Assembly: GCA_001570385.1 (NCBI GenBank)
Contig: BBYL01000016.1
Location: 124,001-188,000, forward strand
Direction: 5' to 3'
DNA: 64,000 nt
Source: Microtetraspora glauca
Lineage (GTDB): Bacteria > Actinomycetota > Actinomycetes > Streptosporangiales > Streptosporangiaceae
The position numbers were made by a program, and so were the translations under genes. The notes under the pieces are model-generated. The model ran no database searches, had not been told where the DNA came from, and was given only the letters and a program-made list of their open reading frames with translations. How positions within the stretch are numbered: position 1 is the first letter of the stretch; each line of letters starts with the position of its first letter. Shown piece by piece: positions 35,882 through 44,278 of this stretch.

Positions 35882-36946
35882 TCACCTGACCGGCTCCGCC
35901 GGTGTCCCTTCGTGCTCGTGCCGCCGCCGCACCACGATGCCCAGGCCGGGAACGCGCCCGCCCTCGCGAAGCGCGTGCCGTACGGCGCGGGCGGGCGGCA
36001 TCTCGCGGCAGAGACGGGCCACCGTCGCGCTGACGATCGCGGCGGCGAAGGACGTGCCGCTCCATGTGGCGTAGCCGTGGAAGGCCGCATGCTCCAGGAA
36101 GCTGCTCGTCAGGCCCACCCCCTGGGCGCAGGCGTCCACCCATGCGCCGTGCGCGGAGAACGCGGCGACGGCGTCTCCGTCGAGCGCCCCCACGGCGACC
36201 ACCTCCGGCAGCGCCGCCGGCCAGAACGGGCGGGAGGAGGAGGTGTTCCCCGCGCACGCGACGACCGCCGGGAAGGCGCGCAACGCCTCGGCCAGCCCCA
36301 GCGGCGGCTCGTCGTCCACGGTGTAACCGCCGAAGGAGAGGTTCAGGACGTCGACGCGCTCGCCTTCGAGCCGGGCGAGCGCGCGAAGCAGGGTGGCCTG
36401 GTCGCTCACCCCGTGGCTGTCGAGGACCCGTACCGCGTGCAACCGGACGCCGGGCGCCTCCCGCAGGATCAGCCCCGCCGTGAACGTGCCGTGCCCGGCC
36501 TGCTCGTCGAGCGTCCCGTCGCCGTCGGAGTCGGGGGTCTCCGCGATCTCGTCCCGGTACCACTCGGTGAGCCACGGGTGCGGGGCGAGCCCCGTGTCCA
36601 GCACGCCGACGGTGACGTCCCACGACTCCCCCCGCTCGTACGGCACGGCCTGCGCGGGGACGGGTGCGCCCCCGGGGCCGCCGAACAGCAGCGGCTGCCC
36701 GAGGAAGACGTGGTTGGGCGAGGCCCGAAGCCCCCGGTCGCACAGCCCGGCCGCGAGGTCGACCACGTCGACGTCGGGAGACAGCCGTACGTGATGGACC
36801 GGGCCGGCGGGATTCGCGTCGACGGCCCACCGGGAGACGGCGCTCAGCGACGAGGTGATCAGTTCCCCGGGGCGGATGAGGGCGGGGCATCCGGGCCGGG
36901 GTTCGACGAGCCGGTGCGGCGGGGGACCGCCGGAGAATGGGCGCAT
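35882..36946 (-). CDS. Cytosolic subtilisin-like (S8) serine protease
   Basis: 354 residues from ATG 36946. There is no signal peptide and no obvious long inhibitor pro-region. The N-terminal 100 residues instead form a compact lead (HHVRLSPDVDVVDLAAGLCDRGLRASPNHVF). The catalytic triad is complete: D117 (GVLDTGLAPHP), H152 (GHGTFTAGLI) and S299 (SGTSFAAAIV), with oxyanion N234 (CAGNTSSS). The intracellular location and the neighbours, a sigma factor and a CHAT protease, suggest a regulatory rather than nutritive role. It is the first gene of the cassette. A -35-like TTGACA lies 59 nt upstream of the ATG, without a good -10. Confidence 0.9.
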   Translation of the reverse strand: MRPFSGGPPPHRLVEPRPGCPALIRPGELITSSLSAVSRWAVDANPAGPVHHVRLSPDVDVVDLAAGLCDRGLRASPNHVFLGQPLLFGGPGGAPVPAQAVPYERGESWDVTVGVLDTGLAPHPWLTEWYRDEIAETPDSDGDGTLDEQAGHGTFTAGLILREAPGVRLHAVRVLDSHGVSDQATLLRALARLEGERVDVLNLSFGGYTVDDEPPLGLAEALRAFPAVVACAGNTSSSRPFWPAALPEVVAVGALDGDAVAAFSAHGAWVDACAQGVGLTSSFLEHAAFHGYATWSGTSFAAAIVSATVARLCREMPPARAVRHALREGGRVPGLGIVVRRRHEHEGTPAEPVR

Positions 36947-37138
36947 GGGGATGGCCCTTCGCTTGGCGAATCTTACTCGGTGTAGTTTTCCCGATACGAA
37001 TCGTTGTCAAGCGTGAATCGGTATGACCCCCCTCTGGTGCCTGGCTGCGACGGACGGTAGTCTCTCCTTCAGTCACTTGTGATCATCCCAGTGTGAGGCC
37101 GTTGGGGAAGGCGCACCTCATGCGATTTGGGAGGTCCG
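36947..37138. promoter_or_regulatory. Divergent promoter region of the protease cassette and DUF3145 gene
   Basis: 192 bp without a gene. On the minus strand TTGACA (about 37005-37010) could be the -35 of the cassette. Between it and the gene lie CGATTCGTATCG, a near-palindrome, and two direct copies of GAATCG (plus-strand sense) 17-18 bp apart. These could be regulatory sites. Confidence 0.4.
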
Positions 37139-37636
37139 GTGGCAGCTGCTCGTGGCGTGCTGTACGTCCACTCGGCTCAGCCTGCGTTGTGCCCGCATAT
37201 CGAGTGGGCCGTCGCAGGCGTTCTTGGCGTTCCCGTCGACCTGACGTGGACCGCCCAGCCTGCCGCGCCCGGGGCTGTGCGCGCCCAGGCCGAGTGGGAA
37301 GGTCGTCCGGGGACGGCGGCGGCGGTCACCTCGTCGCTCATGGCCTGGCAGCGCATCCGGTTTGAGATCACCGAGGACGCCTCGCCGGGCATCGACGGGT
37401 CCCGACATGCCTACACGCCGACGCTGGGTGCCTTCACGGCCGTCGTCGGCGCGAGTGGCGACATCCTGATCCCCGAAGATCGGCTACGCAACGTCATGCT
37501 CATGGCGACACAGGGCCGGGCCGTTCTGGAGGACGAACTCGACCGCCTGCTCGGCAAGCAGTGGGATGAGGAGCTCGAGTCCTTCCGGTACGCCGGGGAG
37601 GGCGCTCCCGTCCGCTGGCTGCACGCCGCCGTCTGA
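37139..37636 (+). CDS. DUF3145 family protein
   Basis: 165 residues from GTG 37139, with GGGAGG five bases upstream. It starts VAAARGVLYVHSAQPALCPHIEWAVAGVLG, the conserved opening of DUF3145, and continues with LMAWQRIRFEITEDASPG, YTPTLGAFTAVVGASGDILIPEDRL and LGKQWDEELESFRY. The family is restricted to actinobacteria and typically sits beside the fatty acid synthase cluster, as here, but its function is unknown. It is divergent from the protease cassette and convergent with the fab operon. Confidence 0.9.
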   Translation: MAAARGVLYVHSAQPALCPHIEWAVAGVLGVPVDLTWTAQPAAPGAVRAQAEWEGRPGTAAAVTSSLMAWQRIRFEITEDASPGIDGSRHAYTPTLGAFTAVVGASGDILIPEDRLRNVMLMATQGRAVLEDELDRLLGKQWDEELESFRYAGEGAPVRWLHAAV

Positions 37637-37717
37637 CCCACCCTCGAGGAGCCGCGCGGTCGCCGGAGCCGCGCGCCCCGGGCGCGGGCAGGAGAACCGA
37701 CCGCGGACACGACAGAA

Positions 37718-37746
37718 GGCGCCGGTCCAGTCACTGGACCGGCGCC
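37718..37746. terminator. Bidirectional hairpin terminator
   Basis: A perfect 13-bp inverted repeat (GGCGCCGGTCCAG with its complement) around TCA, between the convergent DUF3145 and accD genes. Confidence 0.8.
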
Positions 37747-37810
37747 TGTCTCGTCGCCGTGCTGTCGCGCCGCTGGCGGGGGTCGTCCCGCTACGGGGCC
37801 CCTCGCCGGG

Positions 37811-37870
37811 CGGTCACCCGGCGGGCGGTCACCCGGCGGGCGGTCACCCGGCGGGCGGTCACCCGGCGGC
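37811..37870. repeat. Four tandem 15-bp repeats downstream of accD
   Basis: Units of CGGTCACCCGGCGGG at 37811, 37826, 37841 and 37856; only the last base of the last unit differs. They are non-coding, between the terminator and the accD stop. Confidence 0.93.
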
Positions 37871-37906
37871 GGCGCGGGATCCTCGGTCGTCCTTACTCGT
37901 CCCCGG

Positions 37907-39325
37907 TCAGAGCGGGATGTTGCCGTGGGCGCCACGCGCCGGGGTGGCCTGGGCCAGGATCTTGGCGATCGCGCCCCTGGTCTTCGCCGGCTCGATCACC
38001 TCGTCGACGACGCCCAGGTCGATGGCGCGGTCGAGGCCGCCCGCGATCTTCTCGTGTTCGTCGGCCAGCCTGGCCTCCAGCTCCGCGCGCTCCTCGTCGG
38101 GCGCGGCGGCGAGTTCGCGTCGCTTGAGGACGCGGACCGCCGCCACGGCGCCCATCACGGCCACCTGGGTGGTCGGCCAGGCGAAGACGCGGGTCGCGCC
38201 GAGAGCGCGGGAGTTCATCGCGATGTAGGCGCCGCCGTACGCCTTGCGGGTGACCACCGTGATCCGCGGCACCGACGCCTCGGCGAAGGCGTGCAGCAGC
38301 TTGGCGCCACGCCGTACGACACCGTCGTGCTCCTGGCCCACGCCGGGGAGGTAGCCGGGCACGTCGACGAGGACCACCAGCGGCACCCCGAAGGCATCGC
38401 ACATCCGGACGAACCGGGCGGCCTTCTCCGCCGAGGTGGAGTCCAGGCACCCGCCGAGCCGCAGCGGGTTGTTGGCGATGACGCCGACCGTGCGACCGCC
38501 GAGCCGGCCGAGGGTGGTGACGATGTTGGGCGCCCACTTGGGGTGCAGCTCGACACCGGCCTCGTCCAGAAGTCCGTTGACGAGGGGGTGCACGTCGTAC
38601 GCGCGGCGCGGGTTGTCCGGCAGCAGCGTGCTGAAGTCGACCTCGTCGACGTCGCGGACCCGGCCCTGGTGGCCGAGCAGCGACGCGAGCTGGCGGGCCT
38701 TGAGCAGGGCGTCGGCCTCGGTCTTGGCGACCACGTGCACGACGCCGCTGCGCTTGCTGTGCGGCTCGGGGCCGCCCAGCGAGGCCATGTCGATCTCCTC
38801 GCCGGTGACGCTGCGGACGACGTCCGGGCCGGTGACGAAGATGCGGCCGTTGTCGGCCAGGATCACGATGTCGGTGAGGGCGGGACCGTACGCCGCGCCT
38901 CCGGCCGCCGGGCCGACGACGACGGAGATCTGCGGGACGACGCCCGACGCCTTCGTCATGGCGGCGAACACGCGGCCCACGGCGTGCAGCGACTCGACGC
39001 CCTCGGCCAGCCGTGCGCCGCCGGAGTGCCAGACACCGATCACCGGGACGCGCTCGCGCACCGCCACGTCGTACGCGTGCACGATGTGCTCGCAGCCCTC
39101 GCTGCCCATCGCGCCGCCCTGGACCCGGGCGTCGCTGCAGAAGGCGACCACCGGAACGCCCTCGATGCGGCCGGTGACCGCCAGCACGCCACTCTTGTCC
39201 TCGGGCGTGATCAGTCGGATGGAACCCTCGTCGAGCAGGTGGCCGAGCCGTACCTGGGGATCACGGGGGTCGGCGGCCTCCCCGTCGGAGGCCGCGATCC
39301 CCACCGTGTTGTCAAGCACAGTCAT
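37907..39325 (-). CDS. accD: Acyl-CoA carboxylase carboxyltransferase (beta) subunit of the fatty acid synthase operon
   Basis: 472 residues from ATG 39325, 13 bp after fabF. It is a fused carboxyltransferase: N-terminal half GEGxxxVVAFCSDARVQGGAMGSEGCEHI, with the oxyanion-hole glycines and the conserved VIGVWHSGGARLAEGVESL; C-terminal half DVPGYLPGVGQEHDGVVRRGAKLLHAFAEA and TRKAYGGAYIAMNSRALG. It resembles acetyl/propionyl-CoA carboxylase beta subunits of the AccD6 type, which make malonyl-CoA for the synthase. No biotin carboxylase gene is in this operon. The stop is followed by 15-bp repeats. Confidence 0.93.
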   Translation of the reverse strand: MTVLDNTVGIAASDGEAADPRDPQVRLGHLLDEGSIRLITPEDKSGVLAVTGRIEGVPVVAFCSDARVQGGAMGSEGCEHIVHAYDVAVRERVPVIGVWHSGGARLAEGVESLHAVGRVFAAMTKASGVVPQISVVVGPAAGGAAYGPALTDIVILADNGRIFVTGPDVVRSVTGEEIDMASLGGPEPHSKRSGVVHVVAKTEADALLKARQLASLLGHQGRVRDVDEVDFSTLLPDNPRRAYDVHPLVNGLLDEAGVELHPKWAPNIVTTLGRLGGRTVGVIANNPLRLGGCLDSTSAEKAARFVRMCDAFGVPLVVLVDVPGYLPGVGQEHDGVVRRGAKLLHAFAEASVPRITVVTRKAYGGAYIAMNSRALGATRVFAWPTTQVAVMGAVAAVRVLKRRELAAAPDEERAELEARLADEHEKIAGGLDRAIDLGVVDEVIEPAKTRGAIAKILAQATPARGAHGNIPL

Positions 39326-39338
39326 CTGGGGCTCCAAG

Positions 39339-40571
39339 TCACACAGAGGTGAAGGCCACGGCGACGTTGTGCCCGCCGAACCCGAACGAGTTGTTGATCG
39401 CGGCGAGCTGGCCGCCGTCGAGCTTCCGGGGTTCGCCGCGGACGAGGTCGATCTCGATGCCGTCGGCGGGGTCGTCGAGGTTGGCGATGGCCGGCACGAT
39501 CCGCTCGTGCAGGGCGAGGATGGTGAAGATCGACTCGATGCCGCCCGCGCCGCCGAGAAGGTGGCCGGTCATCGACTTGGTGGCGGTGACGATCGCGTGG
39601 CTCCCGAGGGCCTCCTTGATCGCCCGGGCCTCGATCTCGTCGCCGACCGGAGTCGACGTGGCGTGCGCGTTCACGTGGGCGACGTCAGCGGGGGCGAGAC
39701 CCGCGTCCTTGAGCGCGCGGAGCATGGCCTCCCGGCCACCCCGGCCCTCCGGCTCGGGCCCGGTGATGTGGTAGGCGTCGCTGGAGTAGCCGACGCCGGC
39801 CGCCTCGGCGTAGATGCGGGCGCCGCGGGCGCGGGCGTGCTCCTCGGACTCCAGCACCACGATGCCGGCGCCCTCGCCGAGCACGAAGCCGTCGCGGCCC
39901 TTGTCGAACGGGCGGGAGGCCCGCTCGGGCTCGTCGTTGCGGGTGGACATGGTGCGGGCCGCGGCGAACGACGCCACGTTGAGGCCGTGGATCGCCGCCT
40001 CGGTGCCGCCCGCGACCACGATGTCGGCGCGGCCGGAGCGGATCATGTCGACGCCGTAGCCGATGGACTCGGCGCCGGTGGCGCAGGCGCTGACCGTGGA
40101 GTGCGCCCCCGCCTTGGCGCCCAGCTCGATGCTGATCCAGCCGGCGGAGCCGTTCGGCATGAGCATGGGCACGGTGAACGGCGACAGCCGGTTCCAGCCC
40201 TTCTCGCGGTACAGGTCGTAGGCGGAGAGGATCGTGCCGATGCCGCCGATGCCGCTGCCGACCACCACACCGAGGCGCTCGCCGTCGACCTCAGGCGCGC
40301 CGGCGTCCTGCCAGGCCTGCCTGGCGGCGATCAGGGCGAACTGCTCGGCGCGGTCCAGCCGCCGGGCTTCCGGCCTGGGCAGCACCTCACTGGGATCCAC
40401 CGCCGCCACACCGGCGAACCTCACCGGCACCGTGTCGACCCAGTCGTCGGTGATGGGGCGCATTCCCGACCGCCCGTCGAGGAGCGCCGACCAGGTCGAG
40501 GCGACGTCTCCACCGAGGGGCGTCGTCGCGCCGAGCCCGGTGACAACGACACGTACCCGGTTCGTACTCAC
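39339..40571 (-). CDS. fabF: 3-oxoacyl-ACP synthase II
   Basis: 410 residues from GTG 40571, with AAGAGGAG upstream. Thiolase fold with catalytic C163 (STVSACATGAE) and the two catalytic His regions VNAHATSTPVGD and GHLLGGAGGIES, plus the C-terminal INNSFGFGGHNVAVAF. It elongates acyl-ACP chains in type II fatty acid synthesis. It lies between acpP and accD in the standard actinomycete order. Confidence 0.96.
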   Translation of the reverse strand: MSTNRVRVVVTGLGATTPLGGDVASTWSALLDGRSGMRPITDDWVDTVPVRFAGVAAVDPSEVLPRPEARRLDRAEQFALIAARQAWQDAGAPEVDGERLGVVVGSGIGGIGTILSAYDLYREKGWNRLSPFTVPMLMPNGSAGWISIELGAKAGAHSTVSACATGAESIGYGVDMIRSGRADIVVAGGTEAAIHGLNVASFAAARTMSTRNDEPERASRPFDKGRDGFVLGEGAGIVVLESEEHARARGARIYAEAAGVGYSSDAYHITGPEPEGRGGREAMLRALKDAGLAPADVAHVNAHATSTPVGDEIEARAIKEALGSHAIVTATKSMTGHLLGGAGGIESIFTILALHERIVPAIANLDDPADGIEIDLVRGEPRKLDGGQLAAINNSFGFGGHNVAVAFTSV

Positions 40572-40684
40572 TTGTGTGCACTCCTCTTGATTGGTCGTCC
40601 ATGTGAATGTGCCGCGACACGGCACATTCACGAAGCCCGTGTGATGGTGGGGACCGCCGGGCTTCCGCTCGGCGGTCTCCGGGG

Positions 40685-40924
40685 TCAGGCCTGGATGAAG
40701 TTGATGACGTCCTTGACGGTCTTCAGGTGCTTGAGCTGGTCGTCGGGGATCTCGACGCCGAACTCGTCCTGGGCGGCGACGGCGATCTCGACCATGGAGA
40801 GCGAGTCGATGTCGAGGTCGTCCACGAAGTTCTTCTCCGGGGAGACCTCGGCCGCCGGGATGCCGGTGATCTCATTGATGATCTTGCCGAGGCCGGCGAG
40901 GATCTCCTGCTCGGTCACTGCCAT
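40685..40924 (-). CDS. acpP: Acyl carrier protein
   Basis: 79 residues from ATG 40924, preceded by AAGGAG. The phosphopantetheine site is S41 in DDLDIDSLSMVEIAV. The acidic, helical protein (EQEILAGLGKIINEITG, EEFGVEIPDDQL-like segment) carries acyl chains for FabD, FabH and FabF, which flank it. It lies 62 bp downstream of fabH and is followed by 113 bp before fabF. Confidence 0.96.
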   Translation of the reverse strand: MAVTEQEILAGLGKIINEITGIPAAEVSPEKNFVDDLDIDSLSMVEIAVAAQDEFGVEIPDDQLKHLKTVKDVINFIQA

Positions 40925-40986
40925 GTCGCGATTTCTCCTTGAATTTTCGGATTTTTCAGTGTTTGTACGGCGGGCCGTACAAAGTG

Positions 40987-41943
40987 TTAGGGGATCTCGA
41001 TGACCTGACCGGCGTAGGTGAGCCCGGCACCGAAACCGAGCAGCAGGGCCAGCCCGCCGGACTGCACCTCGCCGCGCTCGATCATGCGGGAGAGCGCCAG
41101 CGGGATCGAGGCCGCGGAGGTGTTGCCCGCGAGCACGATGTCCCTGGCGATCACGGCGTTGTCGGCGCCCAGCTTGCGGGCGATCGCCTCGATGATCCGC
41201 AGGTTGGCCTGATGGGGGACGAAGGCGCTGAGCTCGGCGGGGTCCACGCCCGCACGCTCGCACGCCAGCTTCGCCACCGGGTGAAGAGCGGTCGTGGCCC
41301 AGCGGAACACCGTCTGGCCTTCCTGGTGCAGGAAGGAGTTGCGGTTCGCGACGGCGATCGCGTCGAACTTGTCCCCGGCGCTGCCCCAGACGACCGGGCC
41401 CACCCTGGGCGTGTCCGACGGGCCCACCACAGCGGCGCCCGCGCCGTCCGCGAAGATCACCGACGTGGCGCGGTCGTCCCAGTCGATCCACTGGGTGAGC
41501 TTCTCGGTGCCGACGACCAGCACGTGCGTCGCCGATCCGGCGCGTACGGCGTCGGCCGCCGCGGACAGGGCGTAGCAGAACCCGGCGCAGGCCGCGTTCA
41601 CGTCGAACGCGCCCGGGGCGTCGATGCCGAGCCGGTGGGCGACCCGCGCCGAGGCGTTCGGGATCTGTGCCTCCAGCGTGCAGGTGGCGACGATCACGAG
41701 GTCGATGTCGGCGCTGGACAGCCCGCTCGCCGCCAGGGCCTTGCCGCCCGCCTGGACCGCGAGGTCGATCTCCGACTCGTTCGGCCCGGCGACGCGCCGC
41801 TCCTTGATGCCGACCCGGCTCTGGATCCACTCGTCGTTGGTGTCGATCCGCTTGGCGAGGTCGTCGTTGGTCACGATGTCGGCCGGCTGATAGCCGCCGA
41901 ACGCGAGGATCTTGGCCCCCTGAGCCCCCTGGGACAGCTTCAC
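40987..41943 (-). CDS. fabH: 3-oxoacyl-ACP synthase III
   Basis: 318 residues from GTG 41943, whose codon overlaps the fabD stop (GTGA). Catalytic C119 is in FDVNAACAGFCYAL, His is in FVPHQANLRIIEAIA, and Asn is in NTSAASIPLAL. FabH starts chains from acetyl-CoA or branched acyl-CoA and malonyl-ACP. In actinomycetes, which make iso- and anteiso-fatty acids, branched primers are common. It is translationally coupled to fabD. Confidence 0.96.
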   Translation of the reverse strand: MKLSQGAQGAKILAFGGYQPADIVTNDDLAKRIDTNDEWIQSRVGIKERRVAGPNESEIDLAVQAGGKALAASGLSSADIDLVIVATCTLEAQIPNASARVAHRLGIDAPGAFDVNAACAGFCYALSAAADAVRAGSATHVLVVGTEKLTQWIDWDDRATSVIFADGAGAAVVGPSDTPRVGPVVWGSAGDKFDAIAVANRNSFLHQEGQTVFRWATTALHPVAKLACERAGVDPAELSAFVPHQANLRIIEAIARKLGADNAVIARDIVLAGNTSAASIPLALSRMIERGEVQSGGLALLLGFGAGLTYAGQVIEIP

Positions 41944-42842
41944 TGCTCGTTCAACCCCTCTCGGACGGCTTCCAGATCCTCGGGCGTCTTGAGGGCGAAG
42001 GTGCGCACGCCCTTCAGTCCCCGCTTGGCCAGACCGGTCAGCGTACCGCCAGGAAGCAGCTCGATCATCGTCGTGACCCCGAGGTCCGCCATCGTCGCCA
42101 TGCAGGCGTCCCACCGGACCGGGTTGCTGACCTGGTCGATCAGGCGGCGGAGGTACTCCGCGCCGTTCGCCACGGCGGCGCCGTCCGCGTTGGACAGCAG
42201 CGTGGTGCGCGGGTCGGCGGGGGTGAGGCCCGCGGCGGCCGCGCGGAGGTCGTCGACCGCCGGGGCCATGTGCACCGTGTGGAAGGCGCCCGCCACGGAG
42301 AGCGGGATCAGGCGGGCCCGCTGCGGCGGCTCCTCCTTGAACGCCGCGAGCTGCTCCAGAGTGCCGCCCGCGACGATCTGACCGGCTCCGTTGATGTTGG
42401 CCGGCGTGAGGCCGTGCTTGTCGATGGCGGCGAGCACGTCGTCCTCGACGCCGCCGAGCACCGCGGTCATGCCGGTCTCGGTGACGGCGGCGGCCTTGGC
42501 CATCGCCTGGCCGCGCACCCGGACCAGGTCCAGCGCCTGCTCCGGGCGGAGCACTCCGGCGATCGCGGCGGCGGCGAGTTCCCCGACGCTGTGTCCGGCG
42601 ACCAGATCCGGAGCGACGCCGAGCGCGTCGAAGGACGCGAGCGCGGCCGCCACGAGCAGCGGCTGCGCGACGGCGGTGTCACGGATCTCGTCCGCGCTCG
42701 CCGTGGTCCCGTACGCGATCAGGTCGAGGCTCACGATCTCGGACCAGGCGGAGAGCCGGTCCCGGAAACCGGGGATCTCAAGCCATGGACTCAGGAATCC
42801 TGGGGTCTGGGCGCCTTGGCCCGGAGAGACGATGACGAGCAC
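41940..42842 (-). CDS. fabD: Malonyl-CoA:ACP transacylase
   Basis: 300 residues from ATG 42842. Acyltransferase fold with MLVIVSPGQGAQ at the N-terminus, the nucleophile S85 in AGHSVGELAA, and the catalytic His in GAFHTVHMAPA. It loads malonyl groups onto the carrier protein. It is the first gene of the fab operon, 117 bp downstream of the PucR-type regulator, and overlaps fabH. The upstream region carries a palindrome that may bind the regulator. Confidence 0.96.
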   Translation of the reverse strand: MLVIVSPGQGAQTPGFLSPWLEIPGFRDRLSAWSEIVSLDLIAYGTTASADEIRDTAVAQPLLVAAALASFDALGVAPDLVAGHSVGELAAAAIAGVLRPEQALDLVRVRGQAMAKAAAVTETGMTAVLGGVEDDVLAAIDKHGLTPANINGAGQIVAGGTLEQLAAFKEEPPQRARLIPLSVAGAFHTVHMAPAVDDLRAAAAGLTPADPRTTLLSNADGAAVANGAEYLRRLIDQVSNPVRWDACMATMADLGVTTMIELLPGGTLTGLAKRGLKGVRTFALKTPEDLEAVREGLNEQ

Positions 42843-42912
42843 ATCCCCAACCCTGCCCTGTAGGGGTTCGCCACAGAGATGGAGATCCGGACGAAGTTTG
42901 CGGTGATCGCCT

Positions 42913-42927
42913 TGTAGGGAACCTACA
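42913..42927. promoter_or_regulatory. Palindrome upstream of fabD, candidate FasR operator
   Basis: TGTAGG-GAA-CCTACA forms a 6-bp inverted repeat with a 3-nt centre, between the regulator gene and fabD. A further half-site TGTAGGG occurs at 42859-42865. Regulators of this type bind the fab promoter region in actinomycetes. This particular site is inferred, not known. Confidence 0.45.
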
Positions 42928-42959
42928 GTCGTGGTTTCCCCATGGTTAACGCCATACGG

Positions 42960-44180
42960 CTATGTGAGGGTCAGGCGACCGAGAATGAGCCCGACTTGCA
43001 AAGTGAAGGCCGACCTGCCCTCCGTCGGCTGGTAGCCGGTGAGCTCCGTGATCTTCCGCAGCCGGTATCTCACGGTGTTCGGGTGGACGAAGAGCAGCCG
43101 GGCGGTGGCCTCCAGGGACGTCCCCTGCTCCAGGTAGGTCGCGAGCGTGTCCAGCAGAGGCGTCCCGGCGAGGGGAGTGTAGACGTTCTCCACGAGTTGC
43201 GCCCGGGCCGCCGCGTCCCCGTCGATCGCGCGTTCGGCCAGCAGATCCTCGGCCAGCACGGGACGCGGAGCGTCCGGCCAGCCCGCCGCCGCGCGCAGCC
43301 CCGCGATGGCCGCGCGGGCCGAACCGGCGGCCGCGTGCAGGTCGGGCACCTCCGGACCGATCACGATCGGTCCGGGCCCGAACCGTGGCACCACGCTGCG
43401 CGCGGCGTCCTTGATGCTGTCGGCGCCGCCCACGATGACGATCAGCCGGTCGCCCTGCACGCCCGCGAGGAGGTCGTAGCCCACGCGGCGGCCCCTGTCG
43501 CGCAGCCCGTCGATGACGCTCTGCGGTTCGTCGCCCGGGGTGTGACCGGCGAAGACCACGACGGGAGCCGACGTCCAGCCGAGCGCCGCCGCCCACGAGT
43601 GGAGCCCGTCGTCCACCTTGCCGCGGACCAGCGCGTCCACGATGAGCGCCTCCAGCCGCGCGTCCCAGGAACCGCGCGCCTCGGCCTCCCGGGCGTACAC
43701 CTGCGCGGCGGCGAAGGCGACGTCCCTGGTGTAGCGCAACATGGCCTGGCGCAGCAGGTCCTCGCCGCCGGGGCAGGCCAGCTCCTCGACCTGCGCCTCG
43801 ACCACCTCGACGACGATGCGGATCATGTCCACGGTCTGCTGGAGCGAGACGTTGCGCTTCAGCTCGCGCGGCGCGGTGCCGAAGAACTCTATGTTGGGGA
43901 TCGGCCGTCCCTCCCCGGCGTGCCCGAACCAGTCCACGAACGCGGCGATCCCGGCCTGGGCGACGAGGCCGACCCAGGATCTGTCCTCGGCCGACAGAGC
44001 GCGGTACCAGGGGAGCTGATCCTCCATCCGCGCCATGGCAGCGGTTCCCAGGCTGCCCATCGCGCGGTCGAGCCGTCGTGCGGTGTCCTTGCGCGCCCTG
44101 TCGTCCGGTTGGCCGATCTCGTCGGCGGCCCGGATGACAGGGACGCTGTTCTTGCTTGCTGGCTCGCTCCGCTCGGTCAC
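42960..44180 (-). CDS. fasR: PucR-family transcriptional regulator of fatty acid synthesis (FasR-like)
   Basis: 406 residues. GTG 44180 is chosen; the frame reaches 44300 but the extra 40 codons are unlike the family and lack a site. The N-terminal part is a helical region (residues 30-150) with WVGLVAQAGIAAFVDWF. The centre is a GGDEF/PucR-like ligand domain (about 180-300). The C-terminus has the PucR helix-turn-helix TARLLFVHPNTVRYRLRKITEL (about 355-385). Position directly upstream of fabD-fabH-acpP-fabF is the conserved actinomycete context of FasR, which controls that operon in response to acyl-CoA or related signals. Confidence 0.88.
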   Translation of the reverse strand: MTERSEPASKNSVPVIRAADEIGQPDDRARKDTARRLDRAMGSLGTAAMARMEDQLPWYRALSAEDRSWVGLVAQAGIAAFVDWFGHAGEGRPIPNIEFFGTAPRELKRNVSLQQTVDMIRIVVEVVEAQVEELACPGGEDLLRQAMLRYTRDVAFAAAQVYAREAEARGSWDARLEALIVDALVRGKVDDGLHSWAAALGWTSAPVVVFAGHTPGDEPQSVIDGLRDRGRRVGYDLLAGVQGDRLIVIVGGADSIKDAARSVVPRFGPGPIVIGPEVPDLHAAAGSARAAIAGLRAAAGWPDAPRPVLAEDLLAERAIDGDAAARAQLVENVYTPLAGTPLLDTLATYLEQGTSLEATARLLFVHPNTVRYRLRKITELTGYQPTEGRSAFTLQVGLILGRLTLT

Positions 44181-44278
44181 GGTTCTAGCGTGCCAGGTCA
44201 CCGCCGATGCTGTGGCCAGGGACGGTGTGGCGGTCCCCACCCGGGCGTGCCACGCCGTACGGGTGGAATGCTGGGGGC

